Part shown: positions 23,818 to 32,376 of the stretch, in pieces
How the letters are laid out: each line of letters opens with the position of its first letter
Position numbering within the stretch: the stretch's first letter is position 1
Assembly: GCA_002391195.1 (NCBI GenBank)
Contig: DGRZ01000009.1
Coordinates: 1 to 49,917 of the forward strand
DNA: 49,917 nt
Direction of reading: 5' to 3'
Source of the DNA: Fibrobacter sp. UBA4375
Lineage (GTDB): Bacteria > Fibrobacterota > Fibrobacteria > Fibrobacterales > Fibrobacteraceae
Program-made: the position numbers and the translations under genes
The notes under the pieces: generated by a model
What the model saw: only the letters and a program-made list of their open reading frames with translations
Told to the model about the DNA's origin: nothing
Databases searched by the model: none

Positions 23818-25551
23818 ATGATGCTCAACAAGTTTCTCTCCCGGACGGAATACAGTTCTTACGACGACCTTTACAAGAACTTCAAGATTTCCATTCCGGA
23901 AAATTTCAACTTCGCCTACGATGTGGTAGATAAATACGCCAAGGAAGAACCCAAGCGCGAAGCCCTGGTCTGGTGTGACGACGAAGACGAAAGTCACATC
24001 TTCACTTTCAAGGACCTGTCGCTAGCCTCCCAGCGCACGGCCAACTTCTTGGTAGAACAGGGAATCGTCAAGGGCGACCGGGTGATGCTCATCCTCCGAC
24101 GCCGTTACGAATTCTGGTTTTTCCTCTTGGCACTGCACCGCATTGGCGCCATCGCCATCCCGGCCACCAACATGCTGGCCGCCGAAGACCTGGAATACCG
24201 TTTCAAGGCAGCCGACGTGAAGATGGTGGTGACCTACGACGAGCCCACCCTCCAAAAAGAGGTGGACAAGGCAAAATCCAAGTGCCCCTCCGTAGAAAAG
24301 CTGGTGACCGTGGGCCAGACCGCCCGCCAGAACTGGATCAGTTTCTACGACGACTACGAAATCTTCCCGGCCAGTTTCCCACGGCCCACGGGAGACGCCG
24401 CCACCCATAACGACGACATCATGGTGGTGTACTTTACCAGCGGCACAAGTTCCAACCCCAAGATGGTGGCCCACACCTACACCTACCCTCTGGGACACAT
24501 CGTCACCGCCAAGTACTGGCAGCACGTGATTGAGGGAGGCCGCCACCTGACGGTTGCCGAAACCGGCTGGGCCAAGGCCCTCTGGGGAAAAATCTACGGC
24601 CAGTGGATTGCGGGCTCTGCCGTGTTCACCTACGACATGAAGGTATTCATTCCGGGAAAGCTGCTGGAAAAGATGGCCGAATACAAGGTCACTACCTTCT
24701 GCGCACCGCCTACCGTGTACCGCTACATCCTGCACCACGGCCTTTCCAAGTACGACCTTTCCAGCCTCAAGTACTGCACCACCGCAGGCGAGTCGCTGAA
24801 CCTGGACATCTACAACCAGTTCTTCGAGCAGACGGGCATCCGCCTGCAAGAGGGTTACGGCCAGACGGAACTGACCCTCACCACCGGAAACTTCGGCTGG
24901 GATATCCCGAAGCCGGGCTCCATCGGCAAGCCTTCGCCGGGCTACCGCATGGAAATCGTCAACGCCGAAGGGGAACCCTGCGGAGTAGACGAGGTGGGCG
25001 AACTGATTATCCGGATTGACCAGGGCAAGCCCTTCGGCATGTTCGGCGGCTACTACCGCGACGAGGAACGCACGGAGAAAGTTTTCGCAGGCGGAGTTTA
25101 CCACACCGGCGACACCGCCACCCGGGACAAGGACGGCTATTTCTGGTTCGTGGGCCGCACCGACGACCTGATCAAGAGTTCCGGATACCGTATCAGCCCC
25201 TTCGAAGTGGAAGAAGTGCTCCACAAGCACCCCGCCGTGCTGGAAGTGGCCGTCACGGGCATCGAGGACAAGGACCGTGGCCAGGCCGTGAAGGCCACCA
25301 TCGTGCTCCAGAAGGGCTACGAGGCCTCCAAGGAACTGTCCAAGGAAATCCAGCTTTTCGCAAAGAAGATTGCCGCCAGCTACAAGAGCCCCCGCATTAT
25401 CGACTTCGTGACGGAGCTGCCCAAGACCATCAGCGGAAAGATCCGCCGGGCCACCATCCGCGACAAGGATGCTTCGGCACAGGCCGCTGAAAAAGCCGAA
25501 GCACAGGCTGGCGAAAGCACCGAAACCTCGTCCGAAAAATCAGAAAACTAA
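23818..25551 (+). CDS. AMP-forming acyl-CoA synthetase
   Basis: Activates a carboxylic acid to its CoA thioester through an acyl-adenylate. The 577-residue protein has the ANL-family motifs: the phosphate-binding loop YFTSGTSSNPKMVAH (about residue 205), LQEGYGQTELT (about 343), YHTGDTATRDKDGYFWFVGR with the hinge (about 425) and a C-terminal PKTISGKIRRATIR with the catalytic Lys (about 541). The N-terminal part (ENFNFAYDVVDKYA) resembles medium-chain acyl-CoA synthetases (ACSM-like) rather than acetyl-CoA synthetase. The last 30 residues are an Ala/Glu/Ser-rich tail. It is followed after 21 bases by an OFA-type transporter, which suggests that the transporter imports the acid. The natural substrate cannot be read from the sequence. 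Confidence 0.92.
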   Translation: MMLNKFLSRTEYSSYDDLYKNFKISIPENFNFAYDVVDKYAKEEPKREALVWCDDEDESHIFTFKDLSLASQRTANFLVEQGIVKGDRVMLILRRRYEFWFFLLALHRIGAIAIPATNMLAAEDLEYRFKAADVKMVVTYDEPTLQKEVDKAKSKCPSVEKLVTVGQTARQNWISFYDDYEIFPASFPRPTGDAATHNDDIMVVYFTSGTSSNPKMVAHTYTYPLGHIVTAKYWQHVIEGGRHLTVAETGWAKALWGKIYGQWIAGSAVFTYDMKVFIPGKLLEKMAEYKVTTFCAPPTVYRYILHHGLSKYDLSSLKYCTTAGESLNLDIYNQFFEQTGIRLQEGYGQTELTLTTGNFGWDIPKPGSIGKPSPGYRMEIVNAEGEPCGVDEVGELIIRIDQGKPFGMFGGYYRDEERTEKVFAGGVYHTGDTATRDKDGYFWFVGRTDDLIKSSGYRISPFEVEEVLHKHPAVLEVAVTGIEDKDRGQAVKATIVLQKGYEASKELSKEIQLFAKKIAASYKSPRIIDFVTELPKTISGKIRRATIRDKDASAQAAEKAEAQAGESTETSSEKSEN

Positions 25552-25572
25552 CGGCATTCCCGGAGGTATGTC

Positions 25573-26739
25573 ATGAGCAACCGCGTCCTCAACATCCTCG
25601 TTCCAGGAATCGGGCTCCCCCTTTCCCTGGGTACCGTCTATAACTACTCCCAGTACTCCGTCAACATCATGGAGTGCTTCGGCATTTCAAAGTTCCAGGC
25701 GGACATCGGGTTCACCCTGATTATCTTCTTCCTGGGGATGTGCGCCGCCACCTTCGGGCGCATGGTGGAACTGAACCCGAAACGGATGTCGGTGGTTTCC
25801 ACCACTTTGTTCGCCATCGGCATGTTCACCCTCTTTGCCGCCACCAAGTTCGGCATACTCCCGCTGTACTACATCGGCTGCTCCTTCATGGGGGCGGGCA
25901 CAGGCATCGGCTACGTGTGCCCCATCAAGCAGTTGCTTTCCAACTTCAGCGACCACAAGGGCCTGGCCTCGGGCCTTGCCATCACGGGCTTTGGGACAGG
26001 CAAGTTCGTGGCCGCCCCCGCTATCGAGTACCTGCTGGCAAACTTTGAACTCCCCTACCTGTTCCTGATTCTCGGATGCGCCTTCCTGACGGTCATGTCC
26101 GTATGTTCCTGGCTGTTCAGGCCCAATCCCGCCTTTATCATGACCAAGAAGACGGCCATCCCATTCAAGGACTTGGTTCACACCAAGTTCCTCACCATGG
26201 AATACGTGTCCATCTGGGTCATGTTCTGCATCAACATTTCCTGCGGACTTGCCCTGATTGCCCAGGAAAAGAGCCTGCTGAAATACCTGGGCTTCAAGGA
26301 AATCGCCCTCATCATGGCCCTTACCGCCGTGTTCAACGTGCTGGGCCGTTTCGGCATGAGCACTCTTTCTGACTACATCGGCCGAAAGGGCGCCTACCAC
26401 TACGTTTGCTCCCTCAGTATCTTGGCGGCGTTCCTCTGCTATACCGAGCAGGCCTGGCTTGCCATTTGCGGTATCATGATGGTGGAATTCGCCTACGGTG
26501 GAAACTTCTCCGTGCTGCCTAGCCTTTTGGCCAAGCGCTTCGGAACCTCCTGCGTTTCCACGGTACACGCCATGACCCTTTCGGGCTGGGGAATCGCGGG
26601 CATCATCGGCCCTACCCTCGGAAACATCTTTACGGGAAACAACCTGTTCCTGGTGCTAGGCGGGCTTTACCTGTTCGGATTCACCATGATGGAAATCTTC
26701 GTGAAGAAGGATTCCCACCAGGAGATTAAAGGTGTGTAA
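25573..26739 (+). CDS. MFS transporter, OFA (oxalate/formate antiporter-like) family
   Basis: A 388-residue inner-membrane protein with about 12 hydrophobic segments. The start SNRVLNILVPGIGLPLSLGTVYNYSQY is typical of OFA-family members, and the first half contains the repeated Gly-rich helix MGAGTGIGYVCPIKQLLSNF, followed by GLASGLAITGFGTGKFVAAP. The loop between helices 2 and 3 is short and basic (LNPKRMS). OFA proteins exchange small carboxylates such as oxalate and formate; many members have other or unknown acids. GGAGG six bases before the ATG supports the start. The close position behind the acyl-CoA synthetase suggests uptake of a carboxylate that is then activated to a CoA ester. 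Confidence 0.9.
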   Translation: MSNRVLNILVPGIGLPLSLGTVYNYSQYSVNIMECFGISKFQADIGFTLIIFFLGMCAATFGRMVELNPKRMSVVSTTLFAIGMFTLFAATKFGILPLYYIGCSFMGAGTGIGYVCPIKQLLSNFSDHKGLASGLAITGFGTGKFVAAPAIEYLLANFELPYLFLILGCAFLTVMSVCSWLFRPNPAFIMTKKTAIPFKDLVHTKFLTMEYVSIWVMFCINISCGLALIAQEKSLLKYLGFKEIALIMALTAVFNVLGRFGMSTLSDYIGRKGAYHYVCSLSILAAFLCYTEQAWLAICGIMMVEFAYGGNFSVLPSLLAKRFGTSCVSTVHAMTLSGWGIAGIIGPTLGNIFTGNNLFLVLGGLYLFGFTMMEIFVKKDSHQEIKGV

Positions 26740-26740
26740 A

Positions 26741-26770
26741 GGAGATGCCCGACCAGGTCGGGCATGACAA
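26741..26770. repeat. Palindromic dispersed repeat, second copy
   Basis: GGAGATGCCCG ACCAGGT CGGGCATGACAA directly after the MFS stop. It has the same frame as the copy at 1123-1151, with the C/G next to the stem swapped and a different loop, so the pairing is conserved while the sequence changes. It lies between convergent genes but has no T-run. Confidence 0.6.
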
Positions 26771-26785
26771 CGCCAACGATAAATC

Positions 26786-28072
26786 CTATAGGCTCTTGAA
26801 AACTTTCCTGGCGGCATCGACAGTACGGTCGATGTCGTTTTCTGTATGGGCGGCACTTACGAAGATGGCTTCGAACTGGCTAGGCGCCAGATAAATTCCC
26901 TGGTCCAGCATGCCCAAGAAATACCTGCGGAACAGTTCCAGGTCGGACTTTTGCACATCGGCAAAGCACGTGACCGGGCCTTCAGTAAAGAAGATACAGC
27001 CCATGGAACCCACCTGGTTTGTAGAAATGGCTATCCCTGCAGAGGCGGCTGCGTCCTTGAGGCCTTCTAGCAAGCGCTTGGTCATGGCTTCGGCATGAAC
27101 GTAATATTCCGGGTGACTATGCAGTTCGCGCATAGTGGAAAGTCCTGCCGCCATGGCCACCGGATTCCCGGAAAGGGTTCCCGCCTGGTAGATTCCACCC
27201 AAGGGGGCAATCTGCTGCATCACGTCCAGACGGCCACCGTAGGCACCTACCGGCATGCCTCCGCCGATAATCTTTCCGAAGGTGGTCAGGTCCGGCTTGA
27301 TGCCGTACAGTCCCTGAGCGCAGTGGATTCCTACACGGAATCCCGTCATCACCTCATCTACAATCAAAAAGGCGCCGTGTTTCTTGGTCTCTTCGGAAAG
27401 GGCCTGCAAGAATTCCGGCTTGGCAGGCACTACCCCCATGTTCCCGGCCACAGGCTCCACGATCACGCCGGCGATTTCGTCGCCAATCTTGTCGAACAGT
27501 TCCCGAACACCGGCAACATCGTTGTACTGTAGCGTCAAGGTGTACTTGGCCAGGTCAGCAGGCACGCCCTTGCTGCTGGGCTTGCCCGTGGTGAGCATTC
27601 CCGAGCCCGCCTTGATGAGCAAGCTATCGCTATGGCCGTGGTAACAGCCCTCGAACTTCACAATCTTGTCGCGGCCGGTAAACCCACGTGCCGCACGGAT
27701 GGCACTCATGGTAGCCTCGGTCCCGCTGTTCACCATGCGAATCATTTCCACGCTGGGCACAAGGCTCATTACCAGCTTGGCCAGTTCCGATTCCAGGCCG
27801 CAGGGTGCCCCGAAACTGAGACCGTTCTTGGCCGTTTCTGCCACCGCCTTGATAACCGCGTCGTGGGCGTGGCCCAACAGCATTGGGCCCCAGCTGCCCA
27901 CGTAATCGATGTAGTCGTTTCCGTCCACGTCATAGATGTGGCTTCCCTTAGCGCGGGCAATAAAAGGAGGTGTGGCCCCCACGTTGCCGTATGCACGGAC
28001 GGGGCTGTTCACACCGCCGGGCATCAGGGTCTTGGCTTCGGTAAAGAGTTTTTCGCTAATGGAGTGGTTCAT
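26786..28072 (-). CDS. hemL: Glutamate-1-semialdehyde 2,1-aminomutase
   Basis: Converts glutamate-1-semialdehyde to 5-aminolevulinate in the C5 route to haem. The 428-residue PLP enzyme has the expected motifs: a start with LMPGGVNSPVRAYG, VGSWGPMLLGH (about 56), MVNSGTEATMSAIRAARG (about 114), FEGCYHGHSDSLL, IVDEVMTGFRVG (about 238), the PLP-binding lysine in TFGKIIGGGMPVGAYGG (about 266) and GTLSGNPVAMAAG. TATTTTTG lies five bases before the ATG at 28072 and overlaps the T-tract of the upstream terminator; no Shine-Dalgarno site is visible. hemB is two genes upstream on the same strand. Together they give two steps of tetrapyrrole synthesis; hemA and others are elsewhere. Confidence 0.96.
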   Translation of the reverse strand: MNHSISEKLFTEAKTLMPGGVNSPVRAYGNVGATPPFIARAKGSHIYDVDGNDYIDYVGSWGPMLLGHAHDAVIKAVAETAKNGLSFGAPCGLESELAKLVMSLVPSVEMIRMVNSGTEATMSAIRAARGFTGRDKIVKFEGCYHGHSDSLLIKAGSGMLTTGKPSSKGVPADLAKYTLTLQYNDVAGVRELFDKIGDEIAGVIVEPVAGNMGVVPAKPEFLQALSEETKKHGAFLIVDEVMTGFRVGIHCAQGLYGIKPDLTTFGKIIGGGMPVGAYGGRLDVMQQIAPLGGIYQAGTLSGNPVAMAAGLSTMRELHSHPEYYVHAEAMTKRLLEGLKDAAASAGIAISTNQVGSMGCIFFTEGPVTCFADVQKSDLELFRRYFLGMLDQGIYLAPSQFEAIFVSAAHTENDIDRTVDAARKVFKSL

Positions 28073-28080
28073 AGGCCCAA

Positions 28081-28110
28081 AAATAGAAAATCCGACCCAG
28101 AGGGCCGGAC
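28081..28110 (-). terminator. Rho-independent terminator after the small lipoprotein gene
   Basis: On the minus strand TCCGGCCC TCT GGGTCGGA forms an eight-pair stem with one G-U pair (28109-28091), followed by TTTTCTATTTTT. It lies 30 bases after the lipoprotein stop; its T-tract overlaps the hemL promoter candidate. Confidence 0.75.
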
Positions 28111-28139
28111 TTTTTTAAGCATACCTGTTTTACAAACGA

Positions 28140-28463
28140 TTATTCGGCAGACATCTTATTGAAGTTTTCGCAACCTGCTTCAGCCATTTTCTTCAGGTCA
28201 TCAGCTGTAAGTTCTCCGGCATCCTCTTCCGTGTTATTGTCGGGGAAGTCAGAATAGGTAATGAGAATCTTGTCGCCTTCAAGTTTCCAAGTCGTTTCAC
28301 TAGTGCCATAGCCAGGAACCGTCTGCACCATCGTTGCAGAGTTTTCTCCCGTCTTGACTTCGCACTTGGGCTCAGAGCCACCGGAATTAGAAGAAGAATC
28401 ATCGCCGCAAGCGGTGAAGATAGCGGCTGCGCCGAGAGCGGCAAGAAGCATGAGTTTTTTCAT
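28140..28463 (-). CDS. Small predicted lipoprotein
   Basis: A 107-residue protein. The signal peptide KKLMLLAALGAAAIFTAC ends in a lipobox with Cys at about residue 19, followed by a serine-rich spacer (GDDSSSNSGGSEPK). The rest is a small domain with two further cysteines (PKCEVKTG, EAGCENF). GGAG lies just before the ATG at 28463. It stands between hemB and hemL but is separated from hemL by a terminator, so it is probably transcribed alone. Small lipoproteins of this shape are common in Fibrobacter. No family or function recognised. Confidence 0.8.
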   Translation of the reverse strand: MKKLMLLAALGAAAIFTACGDDSSSNSGGSEPKCEVKTGENSATMVQTVPGYGTSETTWKLEGDKILITYSDFPDNNTEEDAGELTADDLKKMAEAGCENFNKMSAE

Positions 28464-28575
28464 TTTTTTTCTCCATTGAACGCAAATAAATTTGCTTTGT
28501 TAAAATGTTGTAATCAATTTATATTTTTTTTTGCACTAATAACAAATCAACACACAAAAAATCGTAAAAAGAAAA

Positions 28576-29541
28576 TTACAACAAACCCTTCTCTAGAGCT
28601 TCCTTGGCGTGGTAGGTGATGATAATGTCGGCGCCCGCCCGCTTGAATGCAAGCAGGTTTTCACGAATGATGGCATCTTCGTCGATAAGGCCAAGGTTTG
28701 CGGCAGCCTTCACCATGGCGTATTCACCGCTCACGTTGTAAACCGCGACCGGCACATCGCTGATTTCGGCGGTCTGGCGGAGCACATCCAAGAAGGCCAG
28801 ACCGGGCTTCACCATCACTACATCGGCACCTTCTTCCAAGTCCAGCTCCACTTCCCGCAAGGCCTCACGACCGTTACGCACATCCATCTGGTAGCCCTTG
28901 CGGTTGCCGCACTGGGGGGCAGAACCGGCCGCCTCACGGAACGGTCCGTAGTAGGCGCTGGCAAATTTCGCACTGTAAGACATGATCGGAGTGTTCTTGA
29001 AACCGTTCTCGTCCAGCTTTTCGCGGATAGCCGCCACGCGGCCGTCCATCATGTCGCTGGGAGCCACCATGTCGGCACCGGCAATGGCATGAGACAGGGC
29101 GGTTTTCGCCAAAAGTTCCAAAGTAGCGTCGTTATCCACTTCGCCGTCCTTCAAGATGCCGCAATGACCGTGGCTCATGTATTCGCAAAGACACACGTCG
29201 GTAATCACGTACAACTCAGGGAATCTTGCCTTCAGGGCACGGACTGCACGCTGGATAATACCGTCATCGTCGTAGGCGGAACTCGCCATTTCGTCTTTCA
29301 TGTCGGGAATGCCAAACAGCAAGATAGACTTGAGCCCAAGGGCAGCATAACCGTCCACCTCTTTCAGAAGTTCATCGATAGAAAAACGGAACTGTCCCGG
29401 CATAGACGGAATTTCTTCCTTGATTCCCGAACCTTCCTTTACAAACAGCGGGTACACCAGGGATGCCGGATTCACGGCGGTTTCGGCAACCATGTTTCTG
29501 ATGGTTTCGTTCTTGCGCAAGCGACGGGGACGTTTAATCAT
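28576..29541 (-). CDS. hemB: Delta-aminolevulinic acid dehydratase (porphobilinogen synthase)
   Basis: Condenses two 5-aminolevulinates to porphobilinogen in haem synthesis. The 321-residue enzyme shows the catalytic lysines in MSYSAKFASAYYGPFR (about 192) and VMVKPGLAFLDV (about 245). The metal site segment CLCEYMSHGHCG (about 117) has the three-cysteine pattern of zinc-dependent enzymes. The N-terminal RPRRLRKNETIRNMV is also typical. AGGAG supports the ATG, and TATCTTTA lies 27 bases before it. It shares its pathway with hemL downstream. Length and motifs are normal. Confidence 0.96.
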   Translation of the reverse strand: MIKRPRRLRKNETIRNMVAETAVNPASLVYPLFVKEGSGIKEEIPSMPGQFRFSIDELLKEVDGYAALGLKSILLFGIPDMKDEMASSAYDDDGIIQRAVRALKARFPELYVITDVCLCEYMSHGHCGILKDGEVDNDATLELLAKTALSHAIAGADMVAPSDMMDGRVAAIREKLDENGFKNTPIMSYSAKFASAYYGPFREAAGSAPQCGNRKGYQMDVRNGREALREVELDLEEGADVVMVKPGLAFLDVLRQTAEISDVPVAVYNVSGEYAMVKAAANLGLIDEDAIIRENLLAFKRAGADIIITYHAKEALEKGLL

Positions 29542-29635
29542 AACGGACTCCTAGTGATATTCTTTGCTAAAGATAATATAACAAAACCCTATCACCTCAT
29601 ATACGAACCCGTTTTTCTATCCAACAAAAAGGACT

Positions 29636-30451
29636 TTACCATCTCAATCTCGGATTCGGGCAGTGGTCCTCGTGACCATCGGGCCAGACCCACACCTCGT
29701 CGGCAAAAGGGCACTCCGAAGATTTCCCGTCACAATCCATACCGGACACGGCACAGGAACTGCCTCGGACTTCGAAATACAGACTTCCTTCGCAACGAAC
29801 CCTGCCAGAGAGCAGATCTTTCCGTAGCCGTTCCACGGCACCTTCAGGCAAGGCAAACCGTTCCTGCAATTCTCGTGACGCACAGCCCAGAAACACCACC
29901 GGGTTCCACTTGATCCGGTTGATACCGACTCGTTCCGCCCATCGCAAAAGTTCCGACGCAGAATCCGCGTTTTCGCGGTGAAGCGTCACCTGCAGTGAAA
30001 CAGCGGCCACAGCCTGCGAACTATCGCCCTCCAGCAACAGCCTACGAACATCCAGCAGTTTTTCCACATTGGCTTTCCACTCATCTTCGGGCAATCCACC
30101 CGTCTCGTAAGAAAGGGTACTCACCTTGATGTCGCTGCAGGCAAGCAGCAGGCTTTCCAGTCCTTCGTCACTTCCCCACTTTTTAGGAAAACTCCCGTTG
30201 GTAGTCAAGTTCAAAGGAATCCCGCGACTCATGCACAATTCCAGCAATTCTTCAAAATGGGAATAAAGTAAAGGTTCTCCCATGGTGGAGGGAATCACCT
30301 CCCGCACACCCGCATATTTTTCAATGGAACGCCGAGCCACTTCTATGGGCATTTCGCCAAGACCGGTCGGCACTCCCCGCTGGTTCAAAAAGCACAGCGG
30401 GCAGCGTAAATTACAAGTGTCCGGATTGGTCAGTAAAGTCAGACGGCGCAT
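29636..30451 (-). CDS. Radical SAM protein
   Basis: A 271-residue radical S-adenosylmethionine enzyme. The Fe-S cluster motif CNLRCPLC (a CxxxCxxC set) is at about residues 13-20, in the context TNPDTCNLRCPLCFLNQ. STMGEPLLYSHFEEL (about 55) matches the GGEP-like SAM-binding region, and LNLTTNGSFP follows. The C-terminus has an extra cysteine set (SSCAVSGMDC, SECPF, DHCPNP) resembling a SPASM-like second cluster site, but shorter. A heptamer array occupies the 70 bases upstream, and no Shine-Dalgarno site is visible before the ATG at 30451. Substrate unknown; nearby genes give no clear hint. Confidence 0.85.
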   Translation of the reverse strand: MRRLTLLTNPDTCNLRCPLCFLNQRGVPTGLGEMPIEVARRSIEKYAGVREVIPSTMGEPLLYSHFEELLELCMSRGIPLNLTTNGSFPKKWGSDEGLESLLLACSDIKVSTLSYETGGLPEDEWKANVEKLLDVRRLLLEGDSSQAVAAVSLQVTLHRENADSASELLRWAERVGINRIKWNPVVFLGCASRELQERFALPEGAVERLRKDLLSGRVRCEGSLYFEVRGSSCAVSGMDCDGKSSECPFADEVWVWPDGHEDHCPNPRLRW

Positions 30452-30455
30452 GGGA

Positions 30456-30523
30456 TAATTCTGATTTCTGACTCCAAATTTCGGAGTTATAATTCCGAAC
30501 TCCGAAATCCAAATTCTGAATTA
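30456..30523 (-). repeat. Heptamer array, AATTCCG family, ending in a stop codon
   Basis: Nine to ten imperfect units on the plus strand: AATTCTG, ATTTCTG, ACTCCAA, ATTTCGG, AGTTATA, ATTCCGA, ACTCCGA, AATCCAA, ATTCTGA. It fills the gap between the TrxB-like gene and the radical SAM gene and runs into the TrxB-like stop codon. The same unit family recurs at 47212-47246. Confidence 0.75.
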
Positions 30524-31396
30524 TTTGTTCTCTCTCAGGTATTTGATCGCCGCAAGAGCCGCCCTGGCGCCTTCGCCTACAGCTATAGACACCTGCAAGA
30601 TACCGCCGGTACAGTCCCCTGCCGCATAGAGTCCCGGAAGGGAGGTCTGCAAATCGCCGTCCAGCACAAGCTTTCCCTGGTCAAAGGCGGCGCCCGCCTT
30701 CAATGCCAAATCTGTAGCATTGGCGCTGCCTAGGGCCACAAACAACCCGTCGAAGTTTTCTTCGGTACCGTCTTCGTAGCGCACGCCCTGAAAAGCACCT
30801 TCGCCTACCAGGCCCTGCAAATGCCGCTTTTCGATGCGGACCTTGTCAGGGAATTTTGCAGAAACTTCTGCACCGTTGGTCAAAAGCGTTGCGGAACCCA
30901 CCACCTGCAAAAGCTCTTCGGTTTCGTGAAGGGCATATTCGCCGTTCCCTAGCACGGCCACGTTCTTGCCCTTGTAAAAGAAGGAATCGCAAACGGCGCA
31001 ATAACTAACTCCGTGGCCTTCCATCTCGGCCATTCCCGGCAGCGGGTGCTTTTTGCGGGCAGCGCCGGTAGCCATGATGCAAACCTTGCCATGATAAGAT
31101 GCCGTAAGCCCCTTTGCCACAAACTGCGAACCGTCAAACATCAGGTCCATCACTTCGTCATCTACAATCTGTGCGCCAAGATCCAGAGCCTGCTTCTTGC
31201 CCACCTGCAAAAGTTCTTCGCCGGTCAGGGGCTTTTCTAGGCCGTAATAGTTCTGGATAGCATGGGCTTTAGAAAGTGCACCGCCATCCTTGCCCACCAA
31301 CAGCACATCGAGCCCAGCACGGAGCCCGTACAGCGCTGCAGAAACACCAGCAGGGCCATATCCCAGAATCAAGATATCCGCTTCAAAGTTATCCAT
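30521..31396 (-). CDS. FAD/NAD(P)-dependent oxidoreductase, thioredoxin-reductase-like
   Basis: A 291-residue flavoprotein of the TrxB type. The FAD site is ILGYGPAGVSAALYGLRAG at the N-terminus. The redox motif CAVC (YCAVCDSFFYKG, about residue 132) replaces the usual CATC of thioredoxin reductase. NVAVLGNGEYALHETEEL (about 148) is the NAD(P)-binding Rossmann segment, without the usual GGGxSA. The C-terminal GLYAAGDCTGGILQVSIAVGEG closes the FAD site. AGGAGG supports the ATG. The altered nucleotide-binding segment leaves open whether it reduces thioredoxin or another disulfide or ferredoxin-type partner. The downstream end of the gene cluster (kinase, rhomboid, coaD) lies 17 bases upstream, so it is probably cotranscribed with them. 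Confidence 0.85.
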   Translation of the reverse strand: MDNFEADILILGYGPAGVSAALYGLRAGLDVLLVGKDGGALSKAHAIQNYYGLEKPLTGEELLQVGKKQALDLGAQIVDDEVMDLMFDGSQFVAKGLTASYHGKVCIMATGAARKKHPLPGMAEMEGHGVSYCAVCDSFFYKGKNVAVLGNGEYALHETEELLQVVGSATLLTNGAEVSAKFPDKVRIEKRHLQGLVGEGAFQGVRYEDGTEENFDGLFVALGSANATDLALKAGAAFDQGKLVLDGDLQTSLPGLYAAGDCTGGILQVSIAVGEGARAALAAIKYLRENK

Positions 31397-31413
31397 CTCA
31401 GCCTCCTAAAAGA

Positions 31414-32376
31414 CTAGGCCATCGTTTCCTTGATGCGGGCCCATCCGTCTTCGGGAATCTGGGCGCCCATCACCTGCACCACTTCGTTAGAAACAATACT
31501 TCCCAGGTTGCCGGAGCGTTCCATGTCCCAGCCGTTCATGTAGCCGTACAAAAATCCCGAAGCCCACAGGTCGCCTGCACCGGTGGTATCAATGGCCTTT
31601 GCAGAACCTGCCTGCACGCGGGTCACCACGCCATCTTTGGCAATCAAAGCGCCACGCTTTCCGATTTTCACCACGGCCACTTTCGCCTTCTTGGCAAGCA
31701 CGTCCAGTGCCGCCTCTTCCTTGACTCCGGCGTAGGCAAAGGCCTCGTCTTCGTTGGCGATAATGATGTCAATCATCTTTTCTTCGAAAAGTTCATCGAA
31801 CAATTTGCGGCAGGCATCCACCACACCGAAGCTGCTAAAGTCCAAAGCTGTTTCTACACCCAGACTACGGGCAAGGGTAAAGGCCTTCTTGAAGCACTCC
31901 CCGTTGAAGGCGCGGTAACCTTCGGCGTAAAGCAGGCCCACGTCGTCATAGAGGGCGGGCACAAAGTCATCGCTCCCTAAAAAGTCAGACGCCCCAAGGT
32001 AAGTCCACATGGAACGCTGGGCATCGGGAGTCACCGCCGAAAACACACAGCCCGTAGCCGCACCGGAAAGTCCCAGCTTGGGTTCCACACCGTTTCGTTC
32101 CAGGTGCTTCTGGAAAATTTTTCCCAAGTCGTCGTCACCGATTTTAGAAATAAAGGCGGCTCTACCCCCTAGGCGCGAAAGTCCCACCATGGTATTGCAG
32201 GTCGAACCACCCGGCACGCGCACAGGGTTCTTCAGCGACAGCAAGAACTTTTCCATCTGAGGCCAGTCCACCATGTTCATGCCACCCTTCTGCACTCCCT
32301 GGGATTCAATCCAAGCGTCATCTACGTTGGCCAAGATATCCACCAGGGCTGCGCCCATTCCTAAAACTTTTTTCAT
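31414..32376 (-). CDS. PfkB-family carbohydrate/nucleoside kinase
   Basis: Phosphorylates a sugar or nucleoside with ATP. The 320-residue protein has the PfkB signatures: VPGGSTCNTMVGLSRLGG (about 57), FISKIGDDDLGKIFQ (about 76) and the C-terminal DTTGAGDLWASGFLYG with the catalytic Asp (about 262). The overall pattern, including FSSFGVVDACRKLFDELF, resembles bacterial adenosine-kinase-like members, but this is a weak call. The ATG at 32376 overlaps the rhomboid stop by one base (TGATG), and AGGAGAGG lies upstream; the preceding in-frame TTG is less likely. It belongs to the coaD-rhomboid-kinase operon. Confidence 0.87.
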   Translation of the reverse strand: MKKVLGMGAALVDILANVDDAWIESQGVQKGGMNMVDWPQMEKFLLSLKNPVRVPGGSTCNTMVGLSRLGGRAAFISKIGDDDLGKIFQKHLERNGVEPKLGLSGAATGCVFSAVTPDAQRSMWTYLGASDFLGSDDFVPALYDDVGLLYAEGYRAFNGECFKKAFTLARSLGVETALDFSSFGVVDACRKLFDELFEEKMIDIIIANEDEAFAYAGVKEEAALDVLAKKAKVAVVKIGKRGALIAKDGVVTRVQAGSAKAIDTTGAGDLWASGFLYGYMNGWDMERSGNLGSIVSNEVVQVMGAQIPEDGWARIKETMA

